Assembly (NCBI GenBank): GCA_964543525.1
Contig: CAZIYW010000012.1
Span: forward strand, 1 to 64,000
Source of the DNA: CBDVBE01 sp964543525
Lineage (GTDB): Bacteria; Fibrobacterota; Chitinivibrionia; Chitinivibrionales; JANQEN01
Length of the DNA stretch: 64,000 bases
Direction of reading: 5' to 3'
This document shows, piece by piece, positions 52,738 through 62,761 of the stretch. Numbering within the stretch: position 1 is the stretch's first letter; each line of letters begins with the position of its first letter. The notes under the pieces were generated by a model. It was not told the DNA's origin. It worked only from the letters and a program-made list of their open reading frames with translations, and did no database searches. The translations under genes were made by a program, and so were the position numbers.

Positions 52738-55167
52738 TTATTTTTGCTGAATAGATTTAATAGTGATTGCAATTAATAACATGCTTGATGTTATTGCAAG
52801 GATATCTTTGGTTGTTTCAAGAAAAATCTTAAATCGTTGGTCCGTTTGCGGTAATTTAAAGGGGACAACGACTGCATCACCCGGCTCGAGGTTATAACGG
52901 GAAAGCCGCACCATTTTACGGGTACGAACACTGCCATTTGCCTTGATAACATAGACATCCCTTTTATTCGCATTCTCCTTATATCCACCGGATAGTTGAA
53001 TGTAATGATAAACCCGGGAATCAGCTTTATCGATAACAAAGGTGGCTGGATTGAATACTTCACCTATTACGGAGACGGTGCTTTTATCTTTTGGAACATA
53101 GAAAACATCACCGTCTTCAATTTGCAGATCCCGGTAATTTTCTTCATTTTCAAAATCGATAACGACACGGCCTATCGGTTCCATCTTTTTCAGTTTATCC
53201 AGAAGCTGTTTCTGCCGGTCAAGAAGAGCCTGTGCTTCGGGTGCGGTATTTCCCTTTAAAGTCATTTCGTTGGAAAGGTTGACAATATCCAGTTCAAGCT
53301 TATTTATATATTCCTCAGTTCTCTCTTTTTCGAGTTTCTTTACTGATTCACGGGTATAAATTGCGGCTGAAAGGTAAGCGTCCGGTTTGAATCCACCTGC
53401 CCGCTTGATGAGGTTCCCGAGCGTTTCGCCTTCAAGAACAATATACGAGCCGGGATAATTAAATTCACCGACGAGTGATATTGTTTTCTGCTCCTCCCAT
53501 CCCTGTTTCGGGCGTATGGATACATGATCAAATTTGGAGAGAGGAATATTATGGTCAGGATTATCCTGCATGGCCGCAGATATATTAAAATCTATTTTCT
53601 CCGTATGCACTTCTTCATCTTCGAAGGTTCTTTTGTATAGTTCTCCTCTTTCATTACTTGCTTCTTCGCTGAGACCGCCGGCTTCTAAAATAAGATCTTT
53701 AACGCACATGTTTTCAAGGAGTTTATAGGTACCCGGGTTGGTAACGGATCCGTCTATGGAGACCTCCCGGTCCCGTTCGAAAAAGTCCTGATTGTAAATA
53801 ATAATATTATCCAGAGGTGCGAGGGCAATATTTTCGGGTGAAGAGCTGTCCTCAAGAACCTTACCAAGATTAAAGGAAATTATTCGTTCAGCATAGGAAG
53901 GCGGCTCCTGACGGCGAATGACCGCATAATTGAAATACGTCTCAGGCAAAAAATGATCATAGCTGTTGAGCAAATCGGAGACTCGCATATTTTCACGAAA
54001 TTCATACTTTCCCGGACGGGTAACGTTACCGGAAAGGAACACGGCATTTTTATCGAATTGTACCACAGGAAAAATCTTAACAATATCGCCGTCCTCAATA
54101 GTAAAATCCGGCAGCCTTTCACCGGCGGTAATGTCCAGATCGAGAACAACCTGCTGTTTCTTTTCCTGGAAGCGTTCTACCTGTATACGATTTACCCATG
54201 CATTCGGTGTAAGCCCACCGGCAAGATCGATTAAATCCTTTAATCCTGTTTTGTCTTTTAATTCATACAGTGCGCTTCGTCTTACATTACCGGCAATGGC
54301 TGCCATTTTTTTCACGACGGGAATAAAAATTACGTCTCCTGTTTTGAGACGGACATTGCCGAAATTATCTCCTGAGAGAAGAAATTTATAGAAGTCAAAT
54401 GTTTTTATGGTTCTTCCGTTGCGTTTTAACTTGACATGACGCATTGAGCCGTTTTTTGAAAAACCGTCGGCAAAAAAGAGTGCATTGGTGACATTGGTGA
54501 GCGCACTTACCGTGTATTGTCCGGGAATGTTTACTTCACCAACCACGAAAACCCTAATGTCACTTAGTGTGCCCATACTGACAGCTGCCTGAACACCTTC
54601 AATAGTCTGAATACGGTTTGTGAGGTTTTTCTGCATAGCCTTAAAAGGAAGTCCGGCAACGGAAACGGGACCGATACGGGGGATATTTACCTTACCATTT
54701 CTGTCGACAGTAAGATGATGCTCTTCGTTGATACGACCCCATAGGAGAATAATAATTTCATCACCCGAGGCGACGGGATAATCTGCGGGTACCGATATCT
54801 GGTTCTCTGATTTAAACTGGGGAGATTTTACTTTTCGAAAGACTGAATGACCGAAGATCTCCAGATCTTCGAGAATGCTGTCGGGATTGATTATTTCTTT
54901 CTTTAGAAGTTTTTCATAGATTGAAAATTCTTCAGGTATTTTTTCGAGCGAATCTAACCTGAGAGAATCAATGCCGGTAGTATCAGAGACTTCAAGAGTA
55001 TCTTCGTCAAGTTCGTTCAGTAGTCTGGACTGTTGCTGCAGCTCTTTGATAGAATAATGGCTTTTTAATTTATTAATTTCTGATGCAGTAAACTGACTGT
55101 ATACACAGAACAAACAAGAGAAGATAACCAGAGAAGTAGATACCAAACTGTTTCTAATGTTTTTCAT
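52738..55167 (-). CDS. SLBB-domain polysaccharide export protein (Wza-like)
   Basis: An 809-residue exported protein. Signal peptide is at residues 1-25. The Poly_export domain (about 125-200) is SVPADYPVASGDEIIILLWGR...VDRNGKVNIPRIGPVSVAG. About six SLBB beta-grasp repeats follow, each carrying GxVxxPGxYxL and IxLAGG-like cores. The C-terminus has a membrane helix (about 785-803). Wza-type proteins form the outer-membrane channel for capsule or exopolysaccharide. No wzc or wzb gene is nearby in this window. Its C-terminal helix and length (versus ~380 for Wza) resemble the long Bacteroidota-type export proteins. Confidence 0.9.
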   Translation of the reverse strand: MKNIRNSLVSTSLVIFSCLFCVYSQFTASEINKLKSHYSIKELQQQSRLLNELDEDTLEVSDTTGIDSLRLDSLEKIPEEFSIYEKLLKKEIINPDSILEDLEIFGHSVFRKVKSPQFKSENQISVPADYPVASGDEIIILLWGRINEEHHLTVDRNGKVNIPRIGPVSVAGLPFKAMQKNLTNRIQTIEGVQAAVSMGTLSDIRVFVVGEVNIPGQYTVSALTNVTNALFFADGFSKNGSMRHVKLKRNGRTIKTFDFYKFLLSGDNFGNVRLKTGDVIFIPVVKKMAAIAGNVRRSALYELKDKTGLKDLIDLAGGLTPNAWVNRIQVERFQEKKQQVVLDLDITAGERLPDFTIEDGDIVKIFPVVQFDKNAVFLSGNVTRPGKYEFRENMRVSDLLNSYDHFLPETYFNYAVIRRQEPPSYAERIISFNLGKVLEDSSSPENIALAPLDNIIIYNQDFFERDREVSIDGSVTNPGTYKLLENMCVKDLILEAGGLSEEASNERGELYKRTFEDEEVHTEKIDFNISAAMQDNPDHNIPLSKFDHVSIRPKQGWEEQKTISLVGEFNYPGSYIVLEGETLGNLIKRAGGFKPDAYLSAAIYTRESVKKLEKERTEEYINKLELDIVNLSNEMTLKGNTAPEAQALLDRQKQLLDKLKKMEPIGRVVIDFENEENYRDLQIEDGDVFYVPKDKSTVSVIGEVFNPATFVIDKADSRVYHYIQLSGGYKENANKRDVYVIKANGSVRTRKMVRLSRYNLEPGDAVVVPFKLPQTDQRFKIFLETTKDILAITSSMLLIAITIKSIQQK

Positions 55168-55259
55168 AAAAATCCTTAATATATGATACTTTTCGGTAAT
55201 TTACATAAAACGTATTAGAAAATATATTAAATATGTACATAGTAACAAAATATGAAAAG

Positions 55260-55949
55260 TTATCGTAAAAACTTTGGTTTTACTGTAGAGTTGCTTCCTC
55301 CCGTAATAAAACCATGATCAAGAGTAATTTTCCTATAGTGATATTTTTCAGTTATATGAGTATCATGTGTTGCCATAATAACAGTTGTTCCCCAGCTGTT
55401 TATTTTTTTCAGCAGCTCAAAGATTTCCATGGATATATCGATATCAAGGTTTCCAGTCGGTTCATCGGCGATAAGTACCATGGGATCGTTGGCTATAGCA
55501 CGGGCAATACATACCCGTTGCTGCTCACCTCCGGAGAGCTGTGTTGGTATGTAGGAGGTTTTATGTGACAGACCGGTCTGTGCAAGTACTTCAAAAACCT
55601 TTCTTTTAACCAATCGTTCTTTTAATCCGGTGACACGGATAGCAAAGGCAACATTTTCGAAAACGTTTCTGTCGAGAAGTAATCGAAAATCCTGAAACAC
55701 GATACCGAGTTTCCTTCGTAGACGCGGTATATCAAAGCGCCGGATATATTTTGATTCATATCCACACACGAAGACCTGTCCCGTTGACGGCAATTCTTCC
55801 ATGTAGATATGTTTCAGCAAAGTTGTTTTTCCAGCACCGCTTGCACCGGTAAGAAAAACAAATTCTCCCTTATCAATGAATAAATTAATATCATTTAAGG
55901 CGTTGAATTTGCCATCGAATCGTTTATTTACGTGTGAAAACTCTATCAT
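55260..55949 (-). CDS. ftsE: FtsE-like ABC ATPase of cell division
   Basis: A 229-residue ATPase. Walker A is TGASGAGKTTLLKHIY, the signature is LSGGEQQRVCIARAI and Walker B is LIADEPTGNLD. The match MIEFSHVNKRFDGKFNALNDINLFIDKGEFVFLTGASGAGKTTLL in parts, and FQDFRLL, are FtsE hallmarks. FtsE normally pairs with FtsX to control septal murein hydrolases. No ftsX follows here; the next gene is the SLBB exporter after a 92-base gap. Confidence 0.88.
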   Translation of the reverse strand: MIEFSHVNKRFDGKFNALNDINLFIDKGEFVFLTGASGAGKTTLLKHIYMEELPSTGQVFVCGYESKYIRRFDIPRLRRKLGIVFQDFRLLLDRNVFENVAFAIRVTGLKERLVKRKVFEVLAQTGLSHKTSYIPTQLSGGEQQRVCIARAIANDPMVLIADEPTGNLDIDISMEIFELLKKINSWGTTVIMATHDTHITEKYHYRKITLDHGFITGGSNSTVKPKFLR

Positions 55950-56689
55950 TTTTTATCATTCTTCTGCAAAAGGAAGTGAATACGTTCTGACCGATGGGTA
56001 TATTTATTAAATGAATAATTATCCCACACTCCTAATACCTTAAAATAGTTATCAGGTAAAGCCTGCAAAATCTCATTAACTGAAAAAATGTTCTGAATGT
56101 GGTTTTCATAGTGTTTGGTATAACACGATGGGTGCTTTTCGTGCTGCAGATACACAGTAAAGTCATTGTGTTGCGACTTCTGTTTTTTGTTGTAGTAGCT
56201 GTGCCTTATATAGGATGAATCGCCGAAATCTTCGGTTTCAAAAAAATCAAGGAAATTATTTTTAGAATTTGTTTCAGTCGTAATATCAAAAAGAAAACAG
56301 CCATTTTTGTCAAGAACCGAGTATATTTCGTGGAATAAATGGGTGTACTCATGAAGCGAACGGAGATAATTTATGCCATCGTAGAGGAATATAACTAAAG
56401 TAAAATTTCTTTTTACCGGCAAAGACTTTGCATCGGCACAGAATACAGGCAAGCCTTTCTTTGCTGCCTCATAGCACATACCGGGAGAAATATCGGAACA
56501 GAGGCACTCATAACCATTTTTTAAAAGCAAGGACCCGAGCGTTCCCGTACCTCCACCGATTTCCAGGATTGAAGGTTTGTTGCCGGGAAAATATCTTGCA
56601 TGGATTTTTTTAATTAAAGCGAGCCAGAGTTCATACTTGACATGAGCCATTAATCTGTCATATAACGGGGCAAGGGCAGAGTAATTCAC
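55946..56689 (-). CDS. Class I SAM-dependent methyltransferase
   Basis: A 247-residue protein starting YSALAPLYDRLMAHVKYELWLALI, a common start of small-molecule methyltransferases. The SAM motif I is SILEIGGGTGTLGSLLL (about residues 42-58), and motif VIFLYDGINYL lies further on. The GTG at 56689 is the likely start; the ORF is open upstream inside surA. It overlaps ftsE by 4 bases (ATGA). Substrate unknown. Confidence 0.75.
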   Translation of the reverse strand: MNYSALAPLYDRLMAHVKYELWLALIKKIHARYFPGNKPSILEIGGGTGTLGSLLLKNGYECLCSDISPGMCYEAAKKGLPVFCADAKSLPVKRNFTLVIFLYDGINYLRSLHEYTHLFHEIYSVLDKNGCFLFDITTETNSKNNFLDFFETEDFGDSSYIRHSYYNKKQKSQHNDFTVYLQHEKHPSCYTKHYENHIQNIFSVNEILQALPDNYFKVLGVWDNYSFNKYTHRSERIHFLLQKNDKK

Positions 56690-56697
56690 AAGGATTA

Positions 56698-57984
56698 TTA
56701 CAGCCTTATATCGATAAAAGTTTCCTGTTGCCACTTATCAACCAGGTCAATAAGTTTTTTCTGGGTAAAAATCCGTTGGGCAATCTGTGCTATTTCATTC
56801 CAGTCTTCAGAAAGAGAGAGGCGCCGGTTCTCTACAATTTTATCTATTCTGAATAATGAAATGCTGTTGTCTGTTTTTACCGGTGAAGAGAGGGCGCCGA
56901 CAGTAAGAGTATCGAATGCATCATGTATCTGTGATGGGAGCTCTGCAAGAGTAAACCATTTCATTTGTCCGTCTTTTACTTTTGAAGCTTTATCCGTGCT
57001 GTACTTTTGCACGGCCTTTTTAAAGCAATCAGAAGTTGTACAATTGATTTTTAATGAATCGAGCAGCGCTATAGTTCTTTGAATTTCTTTTTCCGGGGGT
57101 GTAATACCGACAAACAACTGGCGGACGTTAACTTTCTGATCCTTACGATCAAGTATGTTTACAATATGAAATCCTAACCGTGTTTCAAACGGCTCACTGG
57201 TTTCGCCGGGTTTTAATGAAAAAATTTTCTCCTCAAAAGTTAACTCATTGAGCGTTCCCTTTGCGATGTATCCCAGTTCACCGCCATTTGCAGCGTTCGG
57301 CCCTTCCGAGTGAAGTTTCGCAACCTTTTCAAAATCCTCTCCGTTATCAAGCATCTCTTTAAGCGAGGTGATTTTTGCATAGGCTTTCTGACGTATTTTG
57401 TCTGAAGGAGTGAGATTAACGGTTATTTTTGACAGACGAATACTTTTTCCCAGGGCGGGAAGACTGTCCCGGTACTCATTATAAAAATTCTCAACATCAC
57501 TGCGGTTGATTTTATTTGCAGCAATATAAAACTGCTGTACCTTCTGTTTGAGGAGTTCCTGACGAATCTGCTGTCGGATTTCCTTTTTAAATTTGGTAAG
57601 GCTTATTCCCTGTTCTTTTTCAAGAAGGACTTCAAACTCGTCCATTGAAATGCGGTTCTGTTTAAGAATATAATTTATTCGATTGGTGAGCTCGCTCTCA
57701 ATCTCATCGGCAAACACCGTTATGTTTGTATCTTTTTCAGCATGTACCAATAGAACTTTTCCTTCAATTAACTCTTCAAGCAGTTTATACTGCATCATAT
57801 TTTTTTCGAGCGAGTCAGGCTTTAATCCAAGTTGATTTATTTTCAGAAACATATATGCTTCAAGTTCGGAGGAGAGAATAATAGAGTCTCCCACCACGGC
57901 AATGATACCATCAAGCCTTTCTGCTGCCCGGGTTGATGAAAGACAAAATGTTGCAAACAGGATTATTGTAAGTAAGCGATTCAT
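56698..57984 (-). CDS. SurA-like periplasmic chaperone/PpiC peptidyl-prolyl isomerase
   Basis: A 428-residue exported chaperone. A signal peptide (about 1-20) is followed by the SurA N-terminal helical region (AERLDGIIAVVGDSIILSSELEAYMF). Two parvulin regions follow: one near 180-280 with GGELGYIAKGTLNELTFEEKIFSLKPGETSEPFETRLGFHIVNI, and a less complete one towards the C-terminus. It helps fold outer-membrane proteins. It overlaps the second PpiC gene by 4 bases, forming an operon. Confidence 0.88.
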   Translation of the reverse strand: MNRLLTIILFATFCLSSTRAAERLDGIIAVVGDSIILSSELEAYMFLKINQLGLKPDSLEKNMMQYKLLEELIEGKVLLVHAEKDTNITVFADEIESELTNRINYILKQNRISMDEFEVLLEKEQGISLTKFKKEIRQQIRQELLKQKVQQFYIAANKINRSDVENFYNEYRDSLPALGKSIRLSKITVNLTPSDKIRQKAYAKITSLKEMLDNGEDFEKVAKLHSEGPNAANGGELGYIAKGTLNELTFEEKIFSLKPGETSEPFETRLGFHIVNILDRKDQKVNVRQLFVGITPPEKEIQRTIALLDSLKINCTTSDCFKKAVQKYSTDKASKVKDGQMKWFTLAELPSQIHDAFDTLTVGALSSPVKTDNSISLFRIDKIVENRRLSLSEDWNEIAQIAQRIFTQKKLIDLVDKWQQETFIDIRL

Positions 57985-58898
57985 TGTGTTACCTTTTCTT
58001 TTTTTATTGATTCTGTTGAGGGTTTTTTGTCAGTTGATTTCGAGTCCTTACGGTCTTGGGTCAGCAATTCAAAGTTGAATACATAATCAGATTTTTGCCG
58101 TAGTGCAGCAAGAAGGTTTTCAATATCCTTTTTTTGGGATTGAGCAGAGAGGGTGCTTATGATTTCTTCCCGAACTTCCTCTAAAAGACAGATTTCACCG
58201 GCTTTCTGTTTATCGAGAACCCGTATTATATGTACCCCATCGGATAATTTTATTGGACTGGTGGTTCCGTTAATCCGTATATTGAAGACGACATTTGCTA
58301 TTTCCGGAGGAAGATTTTTAAGAGGCACAAAAGAGGCGGTATTCGGATCCTGAACCGGTATTGTTGAGTACTCCTTTGCGAGTTCGAGAAAATTTGTTGC
58401 CGTTACTAAATTCCTGACCTTCCAACCGGTAACGAGATCTTCAACAATAATTTCTATATATTTCACAACATCATGTTCCCGGATAAATGACTCCTTGTGT
58501 TTTTCATAATAGTCTTTTATTGTTTCCTCCGGGATACGCTGTTTTTGCATACCCGATGAATTTCTGTTAATCATTTCCGCGCTTAACAAATCCTTTTTCA
58601 TCTGATCAAGACGCTTGATAATTTCTTCTTCCTTGTGGATATTCCGGCGAACAGCTTCCTGGTAGAGCAGTTCCGTGTCAATCCACTGTTTTACATAATT
58701 GAGCCGTTGTTTATGGGTAATTTGATCGCTATATTCAGGGGGAATGCTTCTATTTAGATCCTGCATAGTTAGAATTGAGCGTCCCACGCGGGCGATAATC
58801 GGGCTATTGTCCTGTGGTGTTTTTTGGCAGGATATAATTAGGAGAACAGAAACCATGAGAGAAATATGGGAAAATCGGATTGTATAATATTTTTTCAT
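57981..58898 (-). CDS. PpiC-type lipoprotein chaperone
   Basis: A 305-residue lipoprotein with lipobox LIISC (Cys about 24). A SurA-type helical N-terminus and one parvulin domain (about 135-230, with KNLPPEIANVVFNIRINGTTSPIKLSDGVHIIRVL) follow. The C-terminal tail is polar, lysine-rich and disordered (TDKKPSTESIKKEKVTQ). It probably assists its neighbour in outer-membrane protein assembly. Confidence 0.85.
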   Translation of the reverse strand: MKKYYTIRFSHISLMVSVLLIISCQKTPQDNSPIIARVGRSILTMQDLNRSIPPEYSDQITHKQRLNYVKQWIDTELLYQEAVRRNIHKEEEIIKRLDQMKKDLLSAEMINRNSSGMQKQRIPEETIKDYYEKHKESFIREHDVVKYIEIIVEDLVTGWKVRNLVTATNFLELAKEYSTIPVQDPNTASFVPLKNLPPEIANVVFNIRINGTTSPIKLSDGVHIIRVLDKQKAGEICLLEEVREEIISTLSAQSQKKDIENLLAALRQKSDYVFNFELLTQDRKDSKSTDKKPSTESIKKEKVTQ

Positions 58899-59144
58899 AA
58901 CTTCTCAACCTTTCTCATTATATGCCGGATTCGATAAAAAATACATAATAACAAGAAAAAAATCCATTTGGAGACGATGAGTAAATCAATGAAAATGTAT
59001 ATGCATCTTAAAGTAAGTCTTTAATTTTTTTACAATTACTGAACACTTTTCAGGAACTTCGTAAATAAAAGGGAAATATTTTGGAGAGGTTAATAATTTT
59101 CTGGATAATTTGGTATTGATTTTATATGCAGGAGAGACCGGTTA

Positions 59145-62100
59145 TTATGTTGTACATGAATCTATAATATCTTTAATTTCATTGGGAATGTCGTGGGGTG
59201 ACGTGGAAATCAGTTTCGTTTTAAGCAGTATTGGAGAACCATAAACAACTTCAAATGATTTTTTGGTAGTAGAAACAACCTGTTTAATACGTTGCGCAAC
59301 TTCATTATCAGTACCGGAAAACGACAGAGATAGAATGGTGCCGGAGGTGACACTGATCTGTGATATGTCAATTTTTCGTCCTATGATTTTTATTTGAATC
59401 AGCGTTAATAATGTTTTTACCGGGAGAGGAAGGGGGCCGAACCTGTCGACAAATTCGTTTTCGATGTTACAAAGGTCCTCGTTGCTTGAACAGGAAGAGC
59501 AGTCCTGATACAGTCTGATTCTAATTGCACTGTCGGGAACGTACTCTGAGGGAATATAAGCATCGACGGGGATCTCTATTTTTATATCCGACACCTTTTC
59601 ATCAGAGGTCTGTCCTGTAAGAGAGTCGATTTCTTCTTTAAGCAGGCGGCAATAGAGATCAAATCCGATATCTGCAATGGTACCGTGCTGATCGGTGCCA
59701 AGTATGTTTCCCGCACCGCGTATTTCAAGATCCCTCATGGCTATCTGGAATCCGGAACCGAGATCCGTATATTGTTCAAGGGCGCGGAGACGTCTGAGTG
59801 AAACCTCTTTTATTTCTTTAAAGGGTTTGGTTAGAAAATAAGCATACGCCTGTTCCGCAGATCGACCAACCCGACCCCGCAGCTGATAGAGCTGGGAGAG
59901 ACCCATGCTGTCCGCCCGGTTTACAATGATAGTGTTAACATTCGGGATATCAAGGCCATTTTCAATGATTGCCGTGGAAAGCAGAATATCGAATTTTCCT
60001 GCAACAAACTCTTTCATAACCCGTTCCAGCAGGGGTTCATCCATCTGGCCATGAGCGACCGCAATTCGTGCACGAGGGACAGCCGTTTCTATACGCTCCT
60101 GGAGAAGCGGAAGGTTCTTTATCCGGTTGTGGACGAAATATACCTGTCCTCCCCGGTTGATTTCATTTTCTATTGCCTCTTTAATTACTTCATCATGGTA
60201 CTCGGTTACATGGGTTTCTATAGGAAGACGGTTTCGTGGCGGGGTATTGATAATTGACAAGTCGCGAATACCTGTTAATGACATATGCAGGGTTCGCGGA
60301 ATCGGCGTCGCCGTCATTGAGAGGACATCCACCTTATAGCGGTATTCCTTCAGTTTCTCTTTATGACGGACACCAAAGCGCTGTTCTTCATCTATTATAA
60401 GCAAACCGAGGTTTTTAAATTGAACGTCCTTTGATAGGATACGGTGAGTACCTATCAAAATGTCTATGGAGCCGTTTTTTAACTTTTTAATTGTTTCCCG
60501 CTGTTCTTTCGGTGTCATAAAACGGCTGAGTGCGGCGACCGTGAGTGGGAGGTTTGCCATTCGCTCGGAGAAGGTAGTATAATGTTGTGCAGTGAGAATG
60601 GTCGTTGGTGCGAGGAGTGCTACCTGGTATCCGTCGAGAGCCGCTTTGACGGCAGCACGCATGGCAATTTCCGTTTTTCCGAATCCAACATCGCCGCATA
60701 CCAACCGATCCATGGGTTTCGGCGATATCATATCTTTTTTGACCTCATTTATTGCACTGATCTGGTCAGGCGTTGGTTCATAGATAAACGCGTCTTCAAA
60801 TTCTTTCTGCCAGGAGGAGTCTTCTGAGAAGGCAATTCCTTTCAGGCATTCACGTTTTGCATACAGGGAAATAAGATCCTCGGCCATTTCCCGAAGGGAT
60901 TCTCTCGCCTTAGCTTTCTGTTTTTCCCACCGGGCAGTTCCAAGTCTGGAAAGCACCGGCGGAGTGGAATCTTTGCCTATATATTTCTGGACTTTATAGA
61001 AATCCTCAACAGGAACATATACCTTTGAATTGTTCTGGTATACCAGTACCATACAGTCCTGTTGGTTACCCTTTGTCTGTATACGTTCAGTTCCAAGGAA
61101 TCTGGCGATGCCGTGATCGATATGCACCACATAGTCTCCCGGTGAGAAGGAATCATAGCCGCTGACCGGGACCCTCCTTTTCGATTTTTTTATACGGACT
61201 GTTCGGTGAGCGCGGTTGAAAATGTGATATTCGGAGTAACAGGCGATTTTATGTTCCAAATCAAAAAAGCCGCGCTCAAGGTAGCCAAGCGCTATCGTTA
61301 CAGAATCGCAATCTTCCTCAATAATTTCCCGGAGGCGTTCCGCATGCCCTTTGCTTTCACATAGAATAGTAATAAGGTATCCCTCAGATTCTTTCCGCTT
61401 CAGATCAGTGAGGAGCAATTTGATATTGCTGTTATAATGCGGTTGTTCCTGATAAGAGGTTTTATACGATACCGTTTCTTTCGATGTGACGCCTGTATCC
61501 ATAAAAACCGTCCGGTATCCGGCCAGTTTATCCGTTACTTGAGTGTTCGGAATTAAAAGGGTGTCCGGTTTGGATATAAAAGGATACAAGGATTCGGGAA
61601 CCCTGTTAAGGCGCCTGGCGTAATTTTCCCGATCTTCATTGAGACGGCGTTGGGGATTAAACAGATCGTTCCAGAAAATAATAGTGTCGGATGGCAGGTA
61701 GTCGAGAATTGATACTTCCGGTATATCAAACCAGTGAAGAAACCATTCAATGCCTTCATGATCCGTCTGCGTTTTCCATGCGTGTTTCAGGGTTTGAAAG
61801 GAATGGATATTAACGGCATTATTCCTGCAAAAAGCCTCGATTTTTTCTATTGACCTTTCAATGCGGTTTTCAGAGAAACAGAATTCTTTTACCGGAAAGA
61901 TGTCAACCCGTGATCGGTGAGAGAGAGATTTTTGCGTAAATATATCAAATTCGCGTATAGATTCAATTGAATCACCCCAGAACTCCAGACGAACAGGGTT
62001 TTCAACAAGAAATGGATAGATGTCAACAATGCCTCCCCGCACCGCAAAGGCGCCGATATCCTGCACCTGCGTTTCGCGGGTAAAGCCGTTGTCCGTCAGC

Positions 62101-62567
62101 CATAATGCCAGCTTCTCCTGTGATATTTCATCGTTTACCTGGAGTTTTATTGTATGATTGAACAGCTCCTTTTTTGCGGGTATCTTCTGCAACAATGCTG
62201 CGCTGGTGGTTATATAAATTGAAATGCTGTTATTCATCAGGCGGGAGAGAATATCAAAACGTCTCTCAACAGTGGGGCCAAAAGGTGATCGCATATTATA
62301 GGGAATTGCATCACGGGAGGGAAAGGTCGCAACAAACTGATTTCCAATAAGTGAAGCGCACTCTTTCGAGAGCGATTCTGCTTTTTTGGTTTCCGGCACT
62401 ATCACCAGAACCGGTTGGTTATGTTTCCGGAAAAAGTGACAGATAATGAACGCATCAGAGCTTCCGGCACAACCGGTTATATGTAGATTCCCACGGCCTT
62501 TCTCCAGAGGAGGAATGCCGGTGAACAGAGGCTCAACGGTTGCCAGAGAGAATGGTTGAATGGTCAT
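59145..62567 (-). CDS. mfd: Transcription-repair coupling factor Mfd
   Basis: An 1,140-residue translocase that removes stalled RNA polymerase and recruits UvrA. The UvrB-like N-terminal modules (RDAIPYNMRSPFGPTVERR...) precede the RNAP-interacting CarD-like domain (FSPGDYVVHIDHGIARFLG, about 470-490). The helicase motor follows with GDVGFGKTEIAMRAAVKAA and DEEQRFG, and LRGRVGRS, AYAYFL in motif VI. The C-terminal TRCF domain ends it. Length is typical (about 1,150). Confidence 0.96.
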   Translation of the reverse strand: MTIQPFSLATVEPLFTGIPPLEKGRGNLHITGCAGSSDAFIICHFFRKHNQPVLVIVPETKKAESLSKECASLIGNQFVATFPSRDAIPYNMRSPFGPTVERRFDILSRLMNNSISIYITTSAALLQKIPAKKELFNHTIKLQVNDEISQEKLALWLTDNGFTRETQVQDIGAFAVRGGIVDIYPFLVENPVRLEFWGDSIESIREFDIFTQKSLSHRSRVDIFPVKEFCFSENRIERSIEKIEAFCRNNAVNIHSFQTLKHAWKTQTDHEGIEWFLHWFDIPEVSILDYLPSDTIIFWNDLFNPQRRLNEDRENYARRLNRVPESLYPFISKPDTLLIPNTQVTDKLAGYRTVFMDTGVTSKETVSYKTSYQEQPHYNSNIKLLLTDLKRKESEGYLITILCESKGHAERLREIIEEDCDSVTIALGYLERGFFDLEHKIACYSEYHIFNRAHRTVRIKKSKRRVPVSGYDSFSPGDYVVHIDHGIARFLGTERIQTKGNQQDCMVLVYQNNSKVYVPVEDFYKVQKYIGKDSTPPVLSRLGTARWEKQKAKARESLREMAEDLISLYAKRECLKGIAFSEDSSWQKEFEDAFIYEPTPDQISAINEVKKDMISPKPMDRLVCGDVGFGKTEIAMRAAVKAALDGYQVALLAPTTILTAQHYTTFSERMANLPLTVAALSRFMTPKEQRETIKKLKNGSIDILIGTHRILSKDVQFKNLGLLIIDEEQRFGVRHKEKLKEYRYKVDVLSMTATPIPRTLHMSLTGIRDLSIINTPPRNRLPIETHVTEYHDEVIKEAIENEINRGGQVYFVHNRIKNLPLLQERIETAVPRARIAVAHGQMDEPLLERVMKEFVAGKFDILLSTAIIENGLDIPNVNTIIVNRADSMGLSQLYQLRGRVGRSAEQAYAYFLTKPFKEIKEVSLRRLRALEQYTDLGSGFQIAMRDLEIRGAGNILGTDQHGTIADIGFDLYCRLLKEEIDSLTGQTSDEKVSDIKIEIPVDAYIPSEYVPDSAIRIRLYQDCSSCSSNEDLCNIENEFVDRFGPLPLPVKTLLTLIQIKIIGRKIDISQISVTSGTILSLSFSGTDNEVAQRIKQVVSTTKKSFEVVYGSPILLKTKLISTSPHDIPNEIKDIIDSCTT

Positions 62568-62636
62568 ACTTTTCTCATCAGCCAGGGTATTGATAAAATG
62601 AAAATACTTTGAGGAGATGTACTGAGAGAAAAAAAG

Positions 62637-62709
62637 TGAGCCAGGAGGGAATCGAACCCGCGACCCACGGCTTAAAAGGCCGTTGCTCTACCGACTGAGC
62701 TACTGGCTC
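62637..62709 (-). tRNA. tRNA-Lys (anticodon TTT)
   Basis: A 73-base cloverleaf on the minus strand. Acceptor stem GAGCCAG / CTGGCTC is perfect, D arm GCTC / GAGC, and anticodon stem ACGGC / GCCGT with loop CTTTTAA give anticodon TTT. T loop TTCGATT and discriminator A follow. No CCA is encoded. The T stem GCGGG / CCCTC has one C-T mismatch at its second pair. It sits between mfd and the O-antigen ligase-like gene with its own promoter. Confidence 0.93.
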
Positions 62710-62728
62710 GTTGGATAAAGAGGAGTGA

Positions 62729-62757
62729 AATATATATAGCGTTCGGTGTTGTGTCAA
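62729..62757 (-). promoter_or_regulatory. Consensus promoter of tRNA-Lys
   Basis: On the minus strand TTGACA (62757-62752) and TATATT (62734-62729) are 17 bases apart. The -10 box ends 19 bases before the tRNA 5' end. The strength fits a stable-RNA promoter. Confidence 0.75.
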
Positions 62758-62761
62758 ATTC

